Origin: Novosphingobium sp. SG919
GTDB lineage: Bacteria; Pseudomonadota; Alphaproteobacteria; Sphingomonadales; Sphingomonadaceae
Assembly: GCF_012932495.1 (NCBI RefSeq)
Contig: NZ_JABCNG010000005.1
Location: 124,001 to 188,000, forward strand
DNA: 64,000 bases
Reading direction: 5' to 3'
Positions 55,520-64,000 of this stretch are shown in pieces. The notes under the pieces were generated by a model that saw nothing but the letters and a program-made list of their open reading frames with translations, was not told the origin of the DNA and made no database searches. The translations under genes were made by a program, and so were the position numbers. Each line of letters starts with the position of its first letter. Position 1 is the first letter of the stretch.

Positions 55520-57592
55520 ATGCCCGATACCATCGACCACAGCCCGGAACGCCTGGCGCCCGACGTTCTGGCCATCGACACGATCCGCACCCTGGCGATG
55601 GATGCCGTGCAGAAGGCCAATTCCGGGCATCCCGGCACCCCGATGGCCCTGGCGCCGGTGGCCTATGCACTGTGGCACGATGTCTTGCGCACCGATCCGG
55701 CATGCCCCGATTGGCCCAACCGCGATCGCTTCGTGCTCTCGGTTGGCCACGCCTCGATGCTGCTCTATGCCGTGTTGCACCTGGCCGGCGTGGAAGAAAT
55801 CGACGCGCAGGGCGCCAAGACCGGCAAGCCCGCCGTCAGCCTGGAAGATATCGAGAATTTCCGCCAGTTGGGCTCCAAGACGCCGGGCCACCCGGAATAT
55901 CGCATGACCACGGGGGTGGAAACCACCACCGGCCCGCTCGGCCAGGGCGTGGCCAATGCCGTGGGCATGGCCATGGCCGAGCAGGCCCTGGCCGCGCATT
56001 TCAACCGTGAAGGCTTCCCCCTGTTCGACCATGCCGTCTATGCCCTGTGCGGCGATGGCGACATGATGGAGGGCATCTCGGGCGAAGCGGCCTCGCTCGC
56101 CGGGCATCTGCGCCTGTCCAACTTGTGCTGGATCTATGACAGCAACACGATCTCGATCGAGGGATCGACCGACCTTGCCTTTACCGAAGACGTGGGCGCG
56201 CGGTTCCAGGCCTATGGCTGGCAAGTGCTGCACGTGGACGATGCCAACGATCTGGGCGCCTTGCACGGCGCGCTGGCGCAGTTCCAGGCCACTACCGACC
56301 GCCCCACGCTGATCGTGGTGCGATCGGTCATCGGCTGGGGCAGCCCGCGCGCGGGCAGCGCCAAGGCCCATGGCGAGCCGTTGGGCGATGACGGCGTGCG
56401 CGCCACCAAGGCCGCCTATGGCTGGCCACAGGACAAGTCGTTCTTCGTGCCCGATGGGGTCAAGGAAAGCTTTTCCGCCGCCGTTGCCGGGCGCGGCCGC
56501 CCGCTGCGCGAAGCGTGGGAAGCCCTGTTCGAACGCTATCGTGCGGTCTACCCCGCGCTCGCGGCAGAGTTCGACCTGCTGCGTGCCGGGCGCCTGCCCG
56601 AAGGCTGGCAGGATGCCCTGCCCAGCTTTGCGCCCGATGCCAAGGGCCTCGCCTCGCGCGAGGCGGGCGGCAAAGTGCTCAACGCCCTGGCCCCGCATAT
56701 TCCGGCGCTGATCGGCGGCGCGGCCGACCTTTCCCCCTCCACCAAGACCGAGATCACCGGCGTCGCTTCGTTTTCCGTGGCCGATCGCGGCGGGCGAAAC
56801 CTGCATTTCGGCGTGCGCGAGCATGCCATGGGGGCGATCGCCAATGGGCTCGCGCTGTCTTACCTGCGGCCCTACACCGCCACGTTCCTGGTCTTTGCCG
56901 ATTACATGCGCGCGCCCATCCGCCTGGCCGCGATCATGGAATTGCCCACGGTCTTCGTGTTCACCCACGATTCCATTGGCGTGGGCGAGGATGGGCCAAC
57001 CCACCAGCCGATCGAGCACCTGGCCACGCTGCGGGCCATTCCCGGCCTCGACACGATCCGCCCTGGCGATGCCAACGAAGTGAGCGTGGCCTGGCGGCTG
57101 GCGCTCGAAAGCACGCATACGCCGACGGCGCTGATCCTTTCGCGCCAGGCCATCCCCACGCTCGATCGCAGCAACCTTGCCAGTGCCGAAGGCGTGGTGC
57201 GCGGCGCCTATGTGCTGGGTGATTGCGAGGGTGCGCCAGAGGTCATCCTGATCGGCACCGGATCGGAACTGCCGCTCGTCGTCTCCGCCTGGGAAGAGCT
57301 GAAAAACCAGGGCGTGCGTGCGCGGGTGGTGTCGATGCCCAGTTGGCACCGCTTCGAAGCGCAGGACGCCGCCTATCGCGAAAGCGTGCTGCCCCATGCC
57401 GTCAGGGCCCGCGTGGCGGTCGAACAGGGCGGCGCGCTAGGCTGGGATCGCTATGTCGGCCTCGACGGCGCCACCGTGACCATGGCCACGTTCGGTGCGT
57501 CTGCCCCGCTCGCCAAACTTCAGGAAAAGTTCGGCTACACCCGTGACAACGTGATCAAGCTGGCGCACGAGGCGATCGCGCGGGGCCGCTGA
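55520..57592 (+). CDS. tkt: Transketolase
   Basis: This is a thiamine-diphosphate transketolase (690 aa) of the pentose phosphate pathway. Conserved motifs are KANSGHPGTPMALAPVAYALW (start region, residues 31-51), the TPP motif GDGDMMEGISGEA, and DSIGVGEDGPTHQPIEHL in the middle domain. The length is normal. The 6-phosphogluconate dehydrogenase gene follows after 50 bp in the same direction, so the two probably form a pentose-phosphate unit. The 199-bp gap before it should contain the promoter. Confidence 0.96.
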   Translation: MPDTIDHSPERLAPDVLAIDTIRTLAMDAVQKANSGHPGTPMALAPVAYALWHDVLRTDPACPDWPNRDRFVLSVGHASMLLYAVLHLAGVEEIDAQGAKTGKPAVSLEDIENFRQLGSKTPGHPEYRMTTGVETTTGPLGQGVANAVGMAMAEQALAAHFNREGFPLFDHAVYALCGDGDMMEGISGEAASLAGHLRLSNLCWIYDSNTISIEGSTDLAFTEDVGARFQAYGWQVLHVDDANDLGALHGALAQFQATTDRPTLIVVRSVIGWGSPRAGSAKAHGEPLGDDGVRATKAAYGWPQDKSFFVPDGVKESFSAAVAGRGRPLREAWEALFERYRAVYPALAAEFDLLRAGRLPEGWQDALPSFAPDAKGLASREAGGKVLNALAPHIPALIGGAADLSPSTKTEITGVASFSVADRGGRNLHFGVREHAMGAIANGLALSYLRPYTATFLVFADYMRAPIRLAAIMELPTVFVFTHDSIGVGEDGPTHQPIEHLATLRAIPGLDTIRPGDANEVSVAWRLALESTHTPTALILSRQAIPTLDRSNLASAEGVVRGAYVLGDCEGAPEVILIGTGSELPLVVSAWEELKNQGVRARVVSMPSWHRFEAQDAAYRESVLPHAVRARVAVEQGGALGWDRYVGLDGATVTMATFGASAPLAKLQEKFGYTRDNVIKLAHEAIARGR

Positions 57593-57642
57593 AATCTGCC
57601 GTGTGGCCACCCTCTACAGGATTTCGACAGGAGATTGCTTGC

Positions 57643-58620
57643 ATGCGTGTTGCCATCATCGGCCTGGGCCGCATGGGCGCCGGTATCGCCCGACGCCTGA
57701 TGCGCGCCGGCCATGAAATCATTGCCTTCGACGTTTCGGAAAAGGCCGTCGCCGCCCTGGTCGAGCAAGGCGCCAAAGGCGCGACGTCGCTGGCCAACGC
57801 CGCCGGACAGTTCGACGGGCAACGCGTGTTCTGGGTGATGTTGCCCGCTGGCGAGATCACCGAACAGACCGTCGCCCAGCTTGCCGATCTCGCCCAGAGC
57901 GGTGACATCGTGATCGATGGCGGCAACAGCTTTTTCAAGGATGACGTTCGCCGTGCCAAGGCCTTGGCCGAAAAGGGCATCCACTATGTCGACGTGGGCA
58001 CGTCGGGCGGGGTCTGGGGTTTTGACCGCGGTTTCAGCATGATGGTGGGCGGCGCTGCCGAAGCGGTGGCCACGATCGATCCGATTCTCGAAGCCCTGGC
58101 GCCGGGCGTCGGCACGATCGAGCGCACGGCCGGCCGCGACGAACAAGCCGATCCGCGCCCCGAAAAGGGCTATCTTCACGCGGGCCCGGCCGGGGCCGGC
58201 CACTTCGTCAAGATGGTGCACAACGGCATCGAATACGGCATGATGGCGGCCTTTGCCGAAGGCTTCGATATCCTGAAAAGCAGGGCGTCGGACACGCTGC
58301 CCGAAGACGAGCGCTTCGATCTCAACCTGCCCGACATTGCCGAGACCTGGCGCCGCGGCAGCGTCGTTGCCTCGTGGCTGCTCGATCTCACGGCCGATGC
58401 CCTGGCGCGCGACCATGCGCTCGATGGCTTTGCCGGCAATGTTGCGGATTCGGGCGAAGGCCGCTGGACGGTGGAAGCGGCGATGGAACAGGCCGCCCCG
58501 GCCTATGTGCTCTCCGCCGCGCTGTTCGCCCGCTATCGCAGCCGCAACGAAACCACATTTGGCGACAAGGTGCTCTCCGCCATGCGTTATGGCTTTGGCG
58601 GCCACGTCGAGGTGAAATGA
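57643..58620 (+). CDS. gnd: 6-Phosphogluconate dehydrogenase, short (GndA-like) type
   Basis: This enzyme oxidatively decarboxylates 6-phosphogluconate to ribulose-5-phosphate. At 325 aa it is of the short class rather than the ~470-aa E. coli type. Motifs are the Rossmann start AIIGLGRMGAGIARR, VIDGGNSFFKDD, the catalytic region GPAGAGHFVKMVHNGIEYG and the C-terminal RYRSRNETTFGDKVL. AGGAG precedes the ATG. It is followed by a stem-loop. The short class is often NAD-preferring, but cofactor use is not proven here. Confidence 0.93.
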   Translation: MRVAIIGLGRMGAGIARRLMRAGHEIIAFDVSEKAVAALVEQGAKGATSLANAAGQFDGQRVFWVMLPAGEITEQTVAQLADLAQSGDIVIDGGNSFFKDDVRRAKALAEKGIHYVDVGTSGGVWGFDRGFSMMVGGAAEAVATIDPILEALAPGVGTIERTAGRDEQADPRPEKGYLHAGPAGAGHFVKMVHNGIEYGMMAAFAEGFDILKSRASDTLPEDERFDLNLPDIAETWRRGSVVASWLLDLTADALARDHALDGFAGNVADSGEGRWTVEAAMEQAAPAYVLSAALFARYRSRNETTFGDKVLSAMRYGFGGHVEVK

Positions 58621-58623
58621 ACC

Positions 58624-58645
58624 GGTTGCGCCATCAGGCGCAACC
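58624..58645 (+). terminator. Hairpin after gnd
   Basis: A perfect 9-bp stem with a 4-base loop (GGTTGCGCC-ATCA-GGCGCAACC) starts 3 bp after the stop. There is no U-tract; it probably marks the end of the tkt-gnd transcript. Confidence 0.65.
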
Positions 58646-58779
58646 AGGATGCAATCCGATCCGGATTTTACGCATCTAAATTGCACGGACGGCGGAAATG
58701 GCCGTGGTCTTTGCACCCTCCTGCGTCCCGCGCGCTGCTATGCTGCACACGGATTTGCCAGCAGGAGGGATTTATCAGG

Positions 58780-59880
58780 ATGCACGCGCGCCAGATCGGT
58801 CAGGACCAGGACACCATCGCCCAACCGCGACGCTGGGCCGATTGGGCCATCGCCCGGATCGAGGCGGACTATGCCCGATCGGCCGACACCCATCTGATTC
58901 CGCTCGATCTGCCCGCGCTGCCCGATGTTGCCATCTACCTCAAGGATGAAAGCAGCCATCCCACCGGCAGCCTCAAGCACCGCCTCGCGCGCTCGCTGTT
59001 CCTCCACGCCTTGTGCAGCGGCTGGATAAGTGAAGGCACCACGGTGGTAGAAGCCTCGTCGGGTTCTACCGCCGTATCCGAAGCCTATTTCGCACGAATG
59101 CTTGGCCTGCCGTTCGTGGCGGTGATCCCGGCCACCACGGCCGCTGAAAAGATCGCCGCGATCGAAGCCTTGGGCGGCCAATGCCATAAAGTGGACCAGC
59201 CCGGCGCCGTCTACGGCGCAGCCCAGGCCCTCGCGGCCGCGCGCGGCGGGCACTACATGGACCAGTTCACCTTTGCCGAGCGTGCCACCGATTGGCGCGG
59301 CAACAACAACATCGCCGAAAGCATCTTTGCCCAAATGGCGCGCGAGCCCGCGCCGGTTCCCACCTGGATCGTCTGCGGCGCGGGCACCGGCGGCACCTCG
59401 GCCACGCTGGGCCGCTTCGTGCGCTATCACCGCCATGCCACGCGCATCTGCGTGGCCGATCCGGCGGCATCGGTGTTCCACCGCCACTGGCATGACCGCA
59501 CGATCCTGCGCAAGGACGGCGCATGCAGCGTGATCGAGGGGATCGGCCGCCCGCGCGTCGAACCCTCGTTCGTGCCCGCCGTGATCGACCGGATGGAAGT
59601 GGTGGAGGATGCCGCCTCGATCGCAGCCGCGCGCGTGCTCTCGCGCCATCTCGGCCGCCGGGTGGGCGGATCGACCGGCACCAACCTGGTTGCCTGCGCG
59701 CGCCTCGCCACGCAGATGGCGCAGGCCGGGCAACAGGGCTCGATCGTCACGATCCTGTGCGATTCCGGCGAACGCTATGCTTCGACGTGCTTCAACGATG
59801 AATGGCTCGCCGGTCGCAACCTCGACATCGCCGCCGAGGCAGCGCGCATGACGGAGTTTCTCGCCACCGGGCGATATTGA
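58780..59880 (+). CDS. PLP-dependent cysteine synthase-like (fold type II) enzyme
   Basis: This is a fold-type II PLP enzyme (366 aa) in the cysteine synthase/cystathionine beta-synthase group. The PLP lysine is in HPTGSLKHRLA, the substrate loop in VVEASSGSTAVSEAYF, and the phosphate-binding glycines in CGAGTGGTSATLGR. The C-terminus VTILCDSGERYASTCF is typical. AGGAGG lies upstream of the ATG. It differs from core CysK in its ~40-residue N-terminal extension, so a desulfhydrase or related lyase role is equally possible. Confidence 0.87.
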   Translation: MHARQIGQDQDTIAQPRRWADWAIARIEADYARSADTHLIPLDLPALPDVAIYLKDESSHPTGSLKHRLARSLFLHALCSGWISEGTTVVEASSGSTAVSEAYFARMLGLPFVAVIPATTAAEKIAAIEALGGQCHKVDQPGAVYGAAQALAAARGGHYMDQFTFAERATDWRGNNNIAESIFAQMAREPAPVPTWIVCGAGTGGTSATLGRFVRYHRHATRICVADPAASVFHRHWHDRTILRKDGACSVIEGIGRPRVEPSFVPAVIDRMEVVEDAASIAAARVLSRHLGRRVGGSTGTNLVACARLATQMAQAGQQGSIVTILCDSGERYASTCFNDEWLAGRNLDIAAEAARMTEFLATGRY

Positions 59881-60002
59881 TGGTAGCGCAACCACGACAG
59901 ATTTCCTATCTGCCGTGCGGCAAAGGCGATAAGGGCGGTGCCCAAGGCGTGCCCCATCACACAGCCGCGATTGCCATTGAAACTGCGAAGGAGCATGCGC
60001 CC

Positions 60003-61556
60003 ATGGACGGTGCCTATCTGATCGGCGGCGAAAGCCGCACCAGCACCGAAACCTTCACCGGGATCGAGGCCGCCACCGGCCATGCCCTGGAAGGCGATTT
60101 CTCGATCACGCCGCTGGCCGATATCGCCCAGGCGTGCGCCCTGGCCGCCACCGCGTTCGATACCTATCGCGAAACCGCGCCCGAAACCCGCGCCTCTTTC
60201 CTCGAAGCGATCGCCACCGCGCTCGAAGCACGGGCCGAGGCGATCATCGCCCGCGCCATGCTTGAAACCGGCCTGCCGCAGGGCCGCCTGGCGGGCGAAC
60301 TGGGCCGCACCACGGGCCAGTTGCGCCTGTTTGCCACGGTCGTGCGCGAAGGTGCCTGGGCCGGCGCGGTGATCGAGGCCGCCTTGCCCGATCGCCAGCC
60401 CCTGCCCCGCCCGGCTCTCGCTGCGCGGCAGATCCCGCTTGGCCCCGTGGCCGTGTTCGGTGCCTCCAACTTCCCGCTGGCTTTCAGCGTGGCCGGTGGT
60501 GACACCGCCTCGGCCCTCGCCGCCGGCTGTCCGGTGGTGGTCAAGGCCCATCCCGCGCACCCCGGCACCTCGCGCCTGGCGGGCGAAGCCATTGCCGAGG
60601 CCGTGGCCAAGAGCGGGCTGCCCGGTGGGGTGTTCAGCCTGGTCCAGGGGCCGGGCAACGATATCGGCACCGCGCTGGTGGCTGATCCGGCGATCAAGGC
60701 GGTGGGCTTTACCGGCTCGCGCCGGGGTGGCGTGGCGCTGATGGGCGTGGCCGCGGCGCGCGCTGAGCCGATCCCGGTCTATGCCGAAATGTCGTCTATC
60801 AACCCGGTGCTGCTGTTCCCCGCCGCGCTCGCCGCGCGCGCGGAAGACCTGGGCAAGGCCTATGTCGGCTCGCTCAGCCTGTTTGCCGGGCAGTTCTGCA
60901 CCAATCCGGGCCTGGTCATCGCGCTCGACAGCCCCGATCTCGAACGCTTCCTCGCCGCCGCAGCGCAGGCGCTGGCCGGTGTTGCGCCCCAGGTCATGCT
61001 GACCCGCGCGATTGCCGCCGCCTATGCCCAGGGCATCGAAACCCTGGCCAGCAGCGATGGCGTGAACGTCGTGGCCGCCGGTGCCGCCGGCAATGCGCAA
61101 ACCGGCGCGGCGCGCCTGCTCACCGTGGATGCTGCGCGGCTGCTGGCCGATTCCCGGTTGACCGAGGAAGTGTTCGGCCCCTCCTCGCTGGTGGTGCGCG
61201 CGCAGAGCACTGACGAGATCGCCCAATTGCTCGAAGCCCTCGAAGGCCAACTTACCGCCACGCTGCACCTCGATGAAGCGGACCACGCTTTGGCCGCGCC
61301 GCTGATCCCGGTGCTGGAGCGCAAGGTGGGACGCATCCTCGCCAATGGCTGGCCCACGGGCGTGGAAGTAAGCCGCTCGATGGTTCACGGCGGCCCTTAT
61401 CCGGCCACCAGCGACGGGCGTTCCACTTCGGTCGGCGCCATGGCCATCCACCGCTTCCTGCGCCCGGTGTGCTACCAGGCGCTGCCCGATGCACTGCTGC
61501 CCGCCGCGCTGCAGGCGGCCAATCCGCAAGGCCTGCCGCGCCAGTCTTTCGCCTGA
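60003..61556 (+). CDS. NADP-dependent aldehyde dehydrogenase, alpha-ketoglutarate semialdehyde type
   Basis: This is an aldehyde dehydrogenase (517 aa) resembling 2,5-dioxovalerate (alpha-ketoglutarate semialdehyde) dehydrogenases of pentose, glucarate and hydroxyproline breakdown. The catalytic C299 is in GQFCTNPGL and the general base E262 in YAEMSSINPV. FGASNFPLAFSVAGGDTASA and the C-terminal GWPTGVEVSRSMVHGGPYP are characteristic of that branch. AAGGAG precedes the ATG. No other genes of those pathways are adjacent, so the physiological aldehyde is uncertain. Confidence 0.9.
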   Translation: MDGAYLIGGESRTSTETFTGIEAATGHALEGDFSITPLADIAQACALAATAFDTYRETAPETRASFLEAIATALEARAEAIIARAMLETGLPQGRLAGELGRTTGQLRLFATVVREGAWAGAVIEAALPDRQPLPRPALAARQIPLGPVAVFGASNFPLAFSVAGGDTASALAAGCPVVVKAHPAHPGTSRLAGEAIAEAVAKSGLPGGVFSLVQGPGNDIGTALVADPAIKAVGFTGSRRGGVALMGVAAARAEPIPVYAEMSSINPVLLFPAALAARAEDLGKAYVGSLSLFAGQFCTNPGLVIALDSPDLERFLAAAAQALAGVAPQVMLTRAIAAAYAQGIETLASSDGVNVVAAGAAGNAQTGAARLLTVDAARLLADSRLTEEVFGPSSLVVRAQSTDEIAQLLEALEGQLTATLHLDEADHALAAPLIPVLERKVGRILANGWPTGVEVSRSMVHGGPYPATSDGRSTSVGAMAIHRFLRPVCYQALPDALLPAALQAANPQGLPRQSFA

Positions 61557-61564
61557 CCTTTCCC

Positions 61565-61594
61565 GCGCCCGCCGGCACGATCGCCGGCGGGCGC
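61565..61594 (+). terminator. Hairpin after the aldehyde dehydrogenase gene
   Basis: A perfect 12-bp stem (GCGCCCGCCGGC and its complement, loop ACGATC) begins 9 bp after the stop and is followed by ATCTTCC. It is a likely terminator separating this gene from pncB. Confidence 0.7.
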
Positions 61595-61631
61595 ATCTTC
61601 CCAAGCGCGACCAATGGCGTAAGGACGGGCC

Positions 61632-62936
61632 ATGACGTTCACCGACATCGCCCGTCGCGCCTATGACCACAATTTCCGGCTCGATCCGATCGTGCGCAGC
61701 CTGCTCGATACGGATTTCTACAAGCTGCTGATGTTGCAGATGATCCGGCATGTGCATCCGGACGTTGCCACCACGTTTTCGCTGATCAACCGAACCACGC
61801 GGGTGCGCCTGGCCGATGTGATCGACGAAGGCGAACTGCGCGCCCAGCTCGATCATGCGCGCACCGTGCGGTTCACCAAGAAGGAACTGATCTGGCTGGC
61901 CGGCAACAGCTTCTATGGCCGCCAGCAGATGTTCGCGCCGGATTTCATCGCCTGGCTCGCCGATTTCCAACTGCCGGAATACGCGCTTCACCGCCGCGAC
62001 GGACAGTACGAACTGCATTTCGCCGGGCCCTGGACGCACACCACGATGTGGGAAATCCCGGCGCTGGCGATCATCAACGAACTGCGTTCGCGCGCCGCCC
62101 TGCGCGACAAGGGCAAGTTCGCGCTCGATGTCACCTATGCCCGCGCCAAGGCCAAGCTGTGGAACAAGGTGGAGCGCTTGCGCACCCTGCCCGATCTGGT
62201 CCTCTCGGATTTCGGCACGCGGCGGCGCCACGGCTTCCTGTGGCAGCGCTGGTGCGTGGAAGCGCTGAAAGAGGGCCTGGGCGATCGCTTCATCGGCACG
62301 TCCAACGTGCTTCTGGCCATGGATGCCGATCTGGAGGCGATCGGCACCAACGCACACGAATTGCCCATGGTGGCCGCTGCCCTGGCCAAGGATGATGCGG
62401 AACTGGCCCAGGCGCCCTATCGCGTGCTGGAAGAATGGCGCCAGCACTACAACGGCAACCTGCTCATCGCCCTGCCCGATGCGTTTGGCACCACGGCGTT
62501 CCTGGCCCATGCCCCCGATTGGCTGGCAGGGTGGACCGGCTTCCGGCCCGACAGCGCCCCGCCCATTCCCGCCGGCGAGCAGATCATCGCCTGGTGGCAG
62601 GCCCATGGCGTCGATCCGCGCCAACGCCTGCTGATCTTTTCCGATGGCATGGACGTGGACACGATCGAGCAGACCTATCGCCATTTTCACGGGCGGGTGC
62701 GGATGAGCTTTGGCTGGGGCACCAATCTCACCAACGATTTCCGCGGCTGCGCGCCCGATGGCGACGCCGCGCTCGAACCGATCTCGCTGGTTTGCAAGGT
62801 CACCAGCGCCAATGGCCACCCGGCGGTCAAGCTGTCTGACAACCCCGCCAAGGCCACCGGCACCCCGGACGAGATTGCCCGCTATCTCCGCGTCTTCGGG
62901 GCAGAGGGCCAGGTGGCCCAGGCCGTCACGGTCTAG
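61632..62936 (+). CDS. pncB: Nicotinate phosphoribosyltransferase
   Basis: This is the NAD-salvage enzyme (434 aa) joining nicotinate and PRPP. DTDFYKLLMLQMIRHVHPD near the N-terminus and SDFGTRRRHGF are diagnostic. The autophosphorylated His is H242 in TNAHELPM. The C-terminus has FGWGTNLTND. The TAG stop lies inside a CTAG that forms one flank of the MITE, so insertion left the coding sequence intact. Confidence 0.96.
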   Translation: MTFTDIARRAYDHNFRLDPIVRSLLDTDFYKLLMLQMIRHVHPDVATTFSLINRTTRVRLADVIDEGELRAQLDHARTVRFTKKELIWLAGNSFYGRQQMFAPDFIAWLADFQLPEYALHRRDGQYELHFAGPWTHTTMWEIPALAIINELRSRAALRDKGKFALDVTYARAKAKLWNKVERLRTLPDLVLSDFGTRRRHGFLWQRWCVEALKEGLGDRFIGTSNVLLAMDADLEAIGTNAHELPMVAAALAKDDAELAQAPYRVLEEWRQHYNGNLLIALPDAFGTTAFLAHAPDWLAGWTGFRPDSAPPIPAGEQIIAWWQAHGVDPRQRLLIFSDGMDVDTIEQTYRHFHGRVRMSFGWGTNLTNDFRGCAPDGDAALEPISLVCKVTSANGHPAVKLSDNPAKATGTPDEIARYLRVFGAEGQVAQAVTV

Positions 62937-62966
62937 GTCGTGAACTCATAAATGGCGCCCCCGAGG
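62937..62966 (+). repeat. MITE left terminal inverted repeat
   Basis: This is a 30-bp arm beginning GTCGTGAACTCATAAATGGC, an exact reverse complement of 63170-63199. The flanking CTAG extends the symmetry to 34 bp. Confidence 0.9.
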
Positions 62967-63169
62967 TTTGAGGCCAAAGGCCCCGTCGCGAGTAGAAAGC
63001 GCGCAGGAATATCTTACATATTTCAAGTGCTTTCGACGCTGCGAGGGGGCCTTTGGGTCAAATCCCGGAGGGACGCCAAAATGGCTTCCATCTCAACCCA
63101 AAGTGCCCTTGCAAAGGCTACCGGCCTTCGCGGCGGTCACTTTGGCCCGATATGTTCGCCATTTTGGCG

Positions 63170-63199
63170 CCTCGGGGGCGCCATTTATGAGTTCACGAC
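63170..63199 (-). repeat. MITE right terminal inverted repeat
   Basis: This 30-bp arm is the exact reverse complement of the left arm. It supplies the last codon (Ser) and the TGA stop of the minus-strand aminotransferase gene. Confidence 0.9.
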
Positions 63200-64000
63200 C
63201 TAGCCATCGCCTGCGCCAGCGCGGCCAGGGCCGCATCGCTCGATTGCGCCACGTTCCAGCGCATGAACGCGCCCGCGCTCTGGCTGGGGCTGAACACGTT
63301 GCCGGGCGCCAGCACCACGCCCAGGTCCAGGCAGCGTTGCGCCAGAACCGCGCTGTCCATCCCGGCGGGCAGGCGGCACCACAGGGTAAAGCCGGCGCCT
63401 TCGTCAGGGCGCGTCTCGATGCCCAGCCGGGCCAGGGCCTGCGCGGTGTGTCGCCGCGCGCGCGACAGGCGGCGGCGCAACTGCTCGACATGGCGACGAT
63501 AGGCGCCCTGGCCCAGCACCAGGCCGATCGCGGCCGTGACCAGCGGGCTTGGCCCGCCAAACCCGGTTGCCAGTTGCAGATCGGCCAGCGCGGCAATCCA
63601 TTCGCCCCGCGCGGCGATATAGCCGCAGCGCACCGAGGCCGAAATCGTCTTGGAAAAGCTGCCCACGCGGATCACGCCCGATAGCCCGTCGAGCGCGGCC
63701 ATGGTCGGGCGACCGGGGGCGAAATCGGCAAAGATGTCATCCTCCACGATCACCATGCCGTGCGCGGCGGCAATGCCGGGCAGGCGGTGCGCCGTGGGCA
63801 GCGACAGGCTGCCGCCGGTGGGATTGTGCAGGCTGGAATTGGTGAGATAGAGGCGCGGCCGTTCCGCGGCGACCACGGCGGCAAAGGCATCGGCATCGGG
63901 GCCGCCCGGGCCGAACGGCACGCTCACCGCCCGCACGGCATGGGCCGCCACCAGCGCCTGGTAATTGAAATAGCACGGATCATCGAGCAGCACGGTATCG
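63193..64000 (-). CDS. MocR-like PLP-dependent aminotransferase domain (C-terminal part; N-terminus beyond window)
   Basis: This is the C-terminal ~268 residues of a class I/II aminotransferase-fold protein. The visible parts are LLDDPCYFNYQ at the open edge, SSLHNPTGGSLS, and the PLP lysine in VGSFSKTISASVRCGY. The GFGGPSPLVTAAIGLVL to RRHVEQLRRRL arrangement is typical of MocR/PdxR-type GntR regulators and related aminotransferases. The DNA-binding domain, if any, lies outside the window. The last Ser codon and the stop come from the MITE. Confidence 0.82.
   Translation of the reverse strand, partial: DTVLLDDPCYFNYQALVAAHAVRAVSVPFGPGGPDADAFAAVVAAERPRLYLTNSSLHNPTGGSLSLPTAHRLPGIAAAHGMVIVEDDIFADFAPGRPTMAALDGLSGVIRVGSFSKTISASVRCGYIAARGEWIAALADLQLATGFGGPSPLVTAAIGLVLGQGAYRRHVEQLRRRLSRARRHTAQALARLGIETRPDEGAGFTLWCRLPAGMDSAVLAQRCLDLGVVLAPGNVFSPSQSAGAFMRWNVAQSSDAALAALAQAMARS

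Larger units (their letters stand above)
62937..63199. mobile_element. MITE, 263 bp, CTAG target duplication
   Basis: This short non-coding element has perfect 30-bp terminal inverted repeats (62937-62966 and 63170-63199). It is flanked on both sides by CTAG, which matches the YTAR 4-bp target of IS5-group elements. Internal inverted repeats are CGCCAAAATGGC (63074-63085 with 63158-63169) and CTTTGGGT/ACCCAAAG (63051-63058 with 63096-63103), so the strand can fold extensively. It encodes no convincing protein; an 83-codon open frame simply runs end to end. It is probably mobilised by a transposase encoded elsewhere. Confidence 0.85.

Noticed and set aside
59775..62819. A 1014-codon open frame on the minus strand
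   Set aside because: It runs opposite three well-recognised genes (CysK-like end, aldehyde dehydrogenase, most of pncB), has low-complexity His/Gly/Arg-rich translation, and is a GC-rich shadow frame.
62952..63203. An 83-codon open frame inside the MITE
   Set aside because: It runs through both terminal repeats and the internal stems, so its openness follows from repeat structure; nothing transposase-like is visible.

Overview
The window is high-GC DNA from an alphaproteobacterium, most likely a sphingomonad (Novosphingobium/Sphingobium/Sphingomonas type). The reasons are uniformly GC-rich third codon positions, a sphingomonad-style TonB receptor, an HWE-type histidine kinase, a NodD/LinR-type LysR regulator and dense catabolic gene sets. 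It reads as chromosomal accessory/catabolic DNA. I saw no rRNA, tRNA, CRISPR array or phage genes. The only mobile element I can support is a small non-coding MITE near the right end.

Layout. 1-584 is the end of a histidine kinase. 588-9286 (minus strand) is a six-gene operon for oxidative N-demethylation: a dimethylglycine/sarcosine dehydrogenase-type flavoprotein, a Rieske oxygenase, then heterotetrameric sarcosine oxidase soxB-soxD-soxA-soxG. Divergent from it, 9740-18053 carries a TonB receptor, a quinohemoprotein alcohol dehydrogenase, an APC amino-acid permease and a DUF885 protein. 18106-28004 is the most interesting region. A p-cresol-methylhydroxylase-like pair (cytochrome c plus VAO-type flavoprotein), an SDR and a metallo-beta-lactamase-fold protein run leftwards. 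A NodD/LinR-type regulator and five genes run rightwards (flavin monooxygenase, extradiol dioxygenase, C-C hydrolase-like alpha/beta hydrolase, cyclase/formamidase-like hydrolase, FAH-family hydrolase). Two near-identical 20-bp ATC-N9-GAT boxes lie upstream of the regulator and downstream of it, so the whole block looks like one regulon for an unassigned phenolic or heterocyclic substrate.

28267-33707 is a stress/regulatory island with three Crp/Fnr paralogues, a PRC-barrel protein, a stress-type SDR and small disordered proteins. 33813-42893 is an mdtABC-like RND efflux operon with its outer-membrane lipoprotein, followed by a convergent tannase/feruloyl-esterase-family gene. 45121-49349 (minus) is a tyrosine/homogentisate cluster (Lrp regulator, hppD, VOC protein, fahA, maiA) without hmgA. 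49385-53925 holds a choline-sulfatase, an MFS transporter and a HutC-type repressor in one operon, with a divergent LysR regulator. 53962-62936 holds a GH130 phosphorylase, transketolase, a short 6-phosphogluconate dehydrogenase, a CysK-like PLP enzyme, a ketoglutarate-semialdehyde-type dehydrogenase and pncB. The window ends with a 263-bp MITE and the C-terminal part of a MocR-like aminotransferase.

Functional links. Choline sulfate hydrolysis at about 52 kb and betaine/sarcosine demethylation at 0-9 kb could be two ends of one route from choline-O-sulfate to glycine, although choline oxidation genes are not in the window. The PchCF-type enzyme and SDR could prepare an alkylphenol-like substrate for ring hydroxylation and extradiol cleavage by the divergent operon. 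Start sites were chosen from ribosome-binding sites and overlaps with upstream genes. Long open frames opposite real genes were ignored as GC artefacts.
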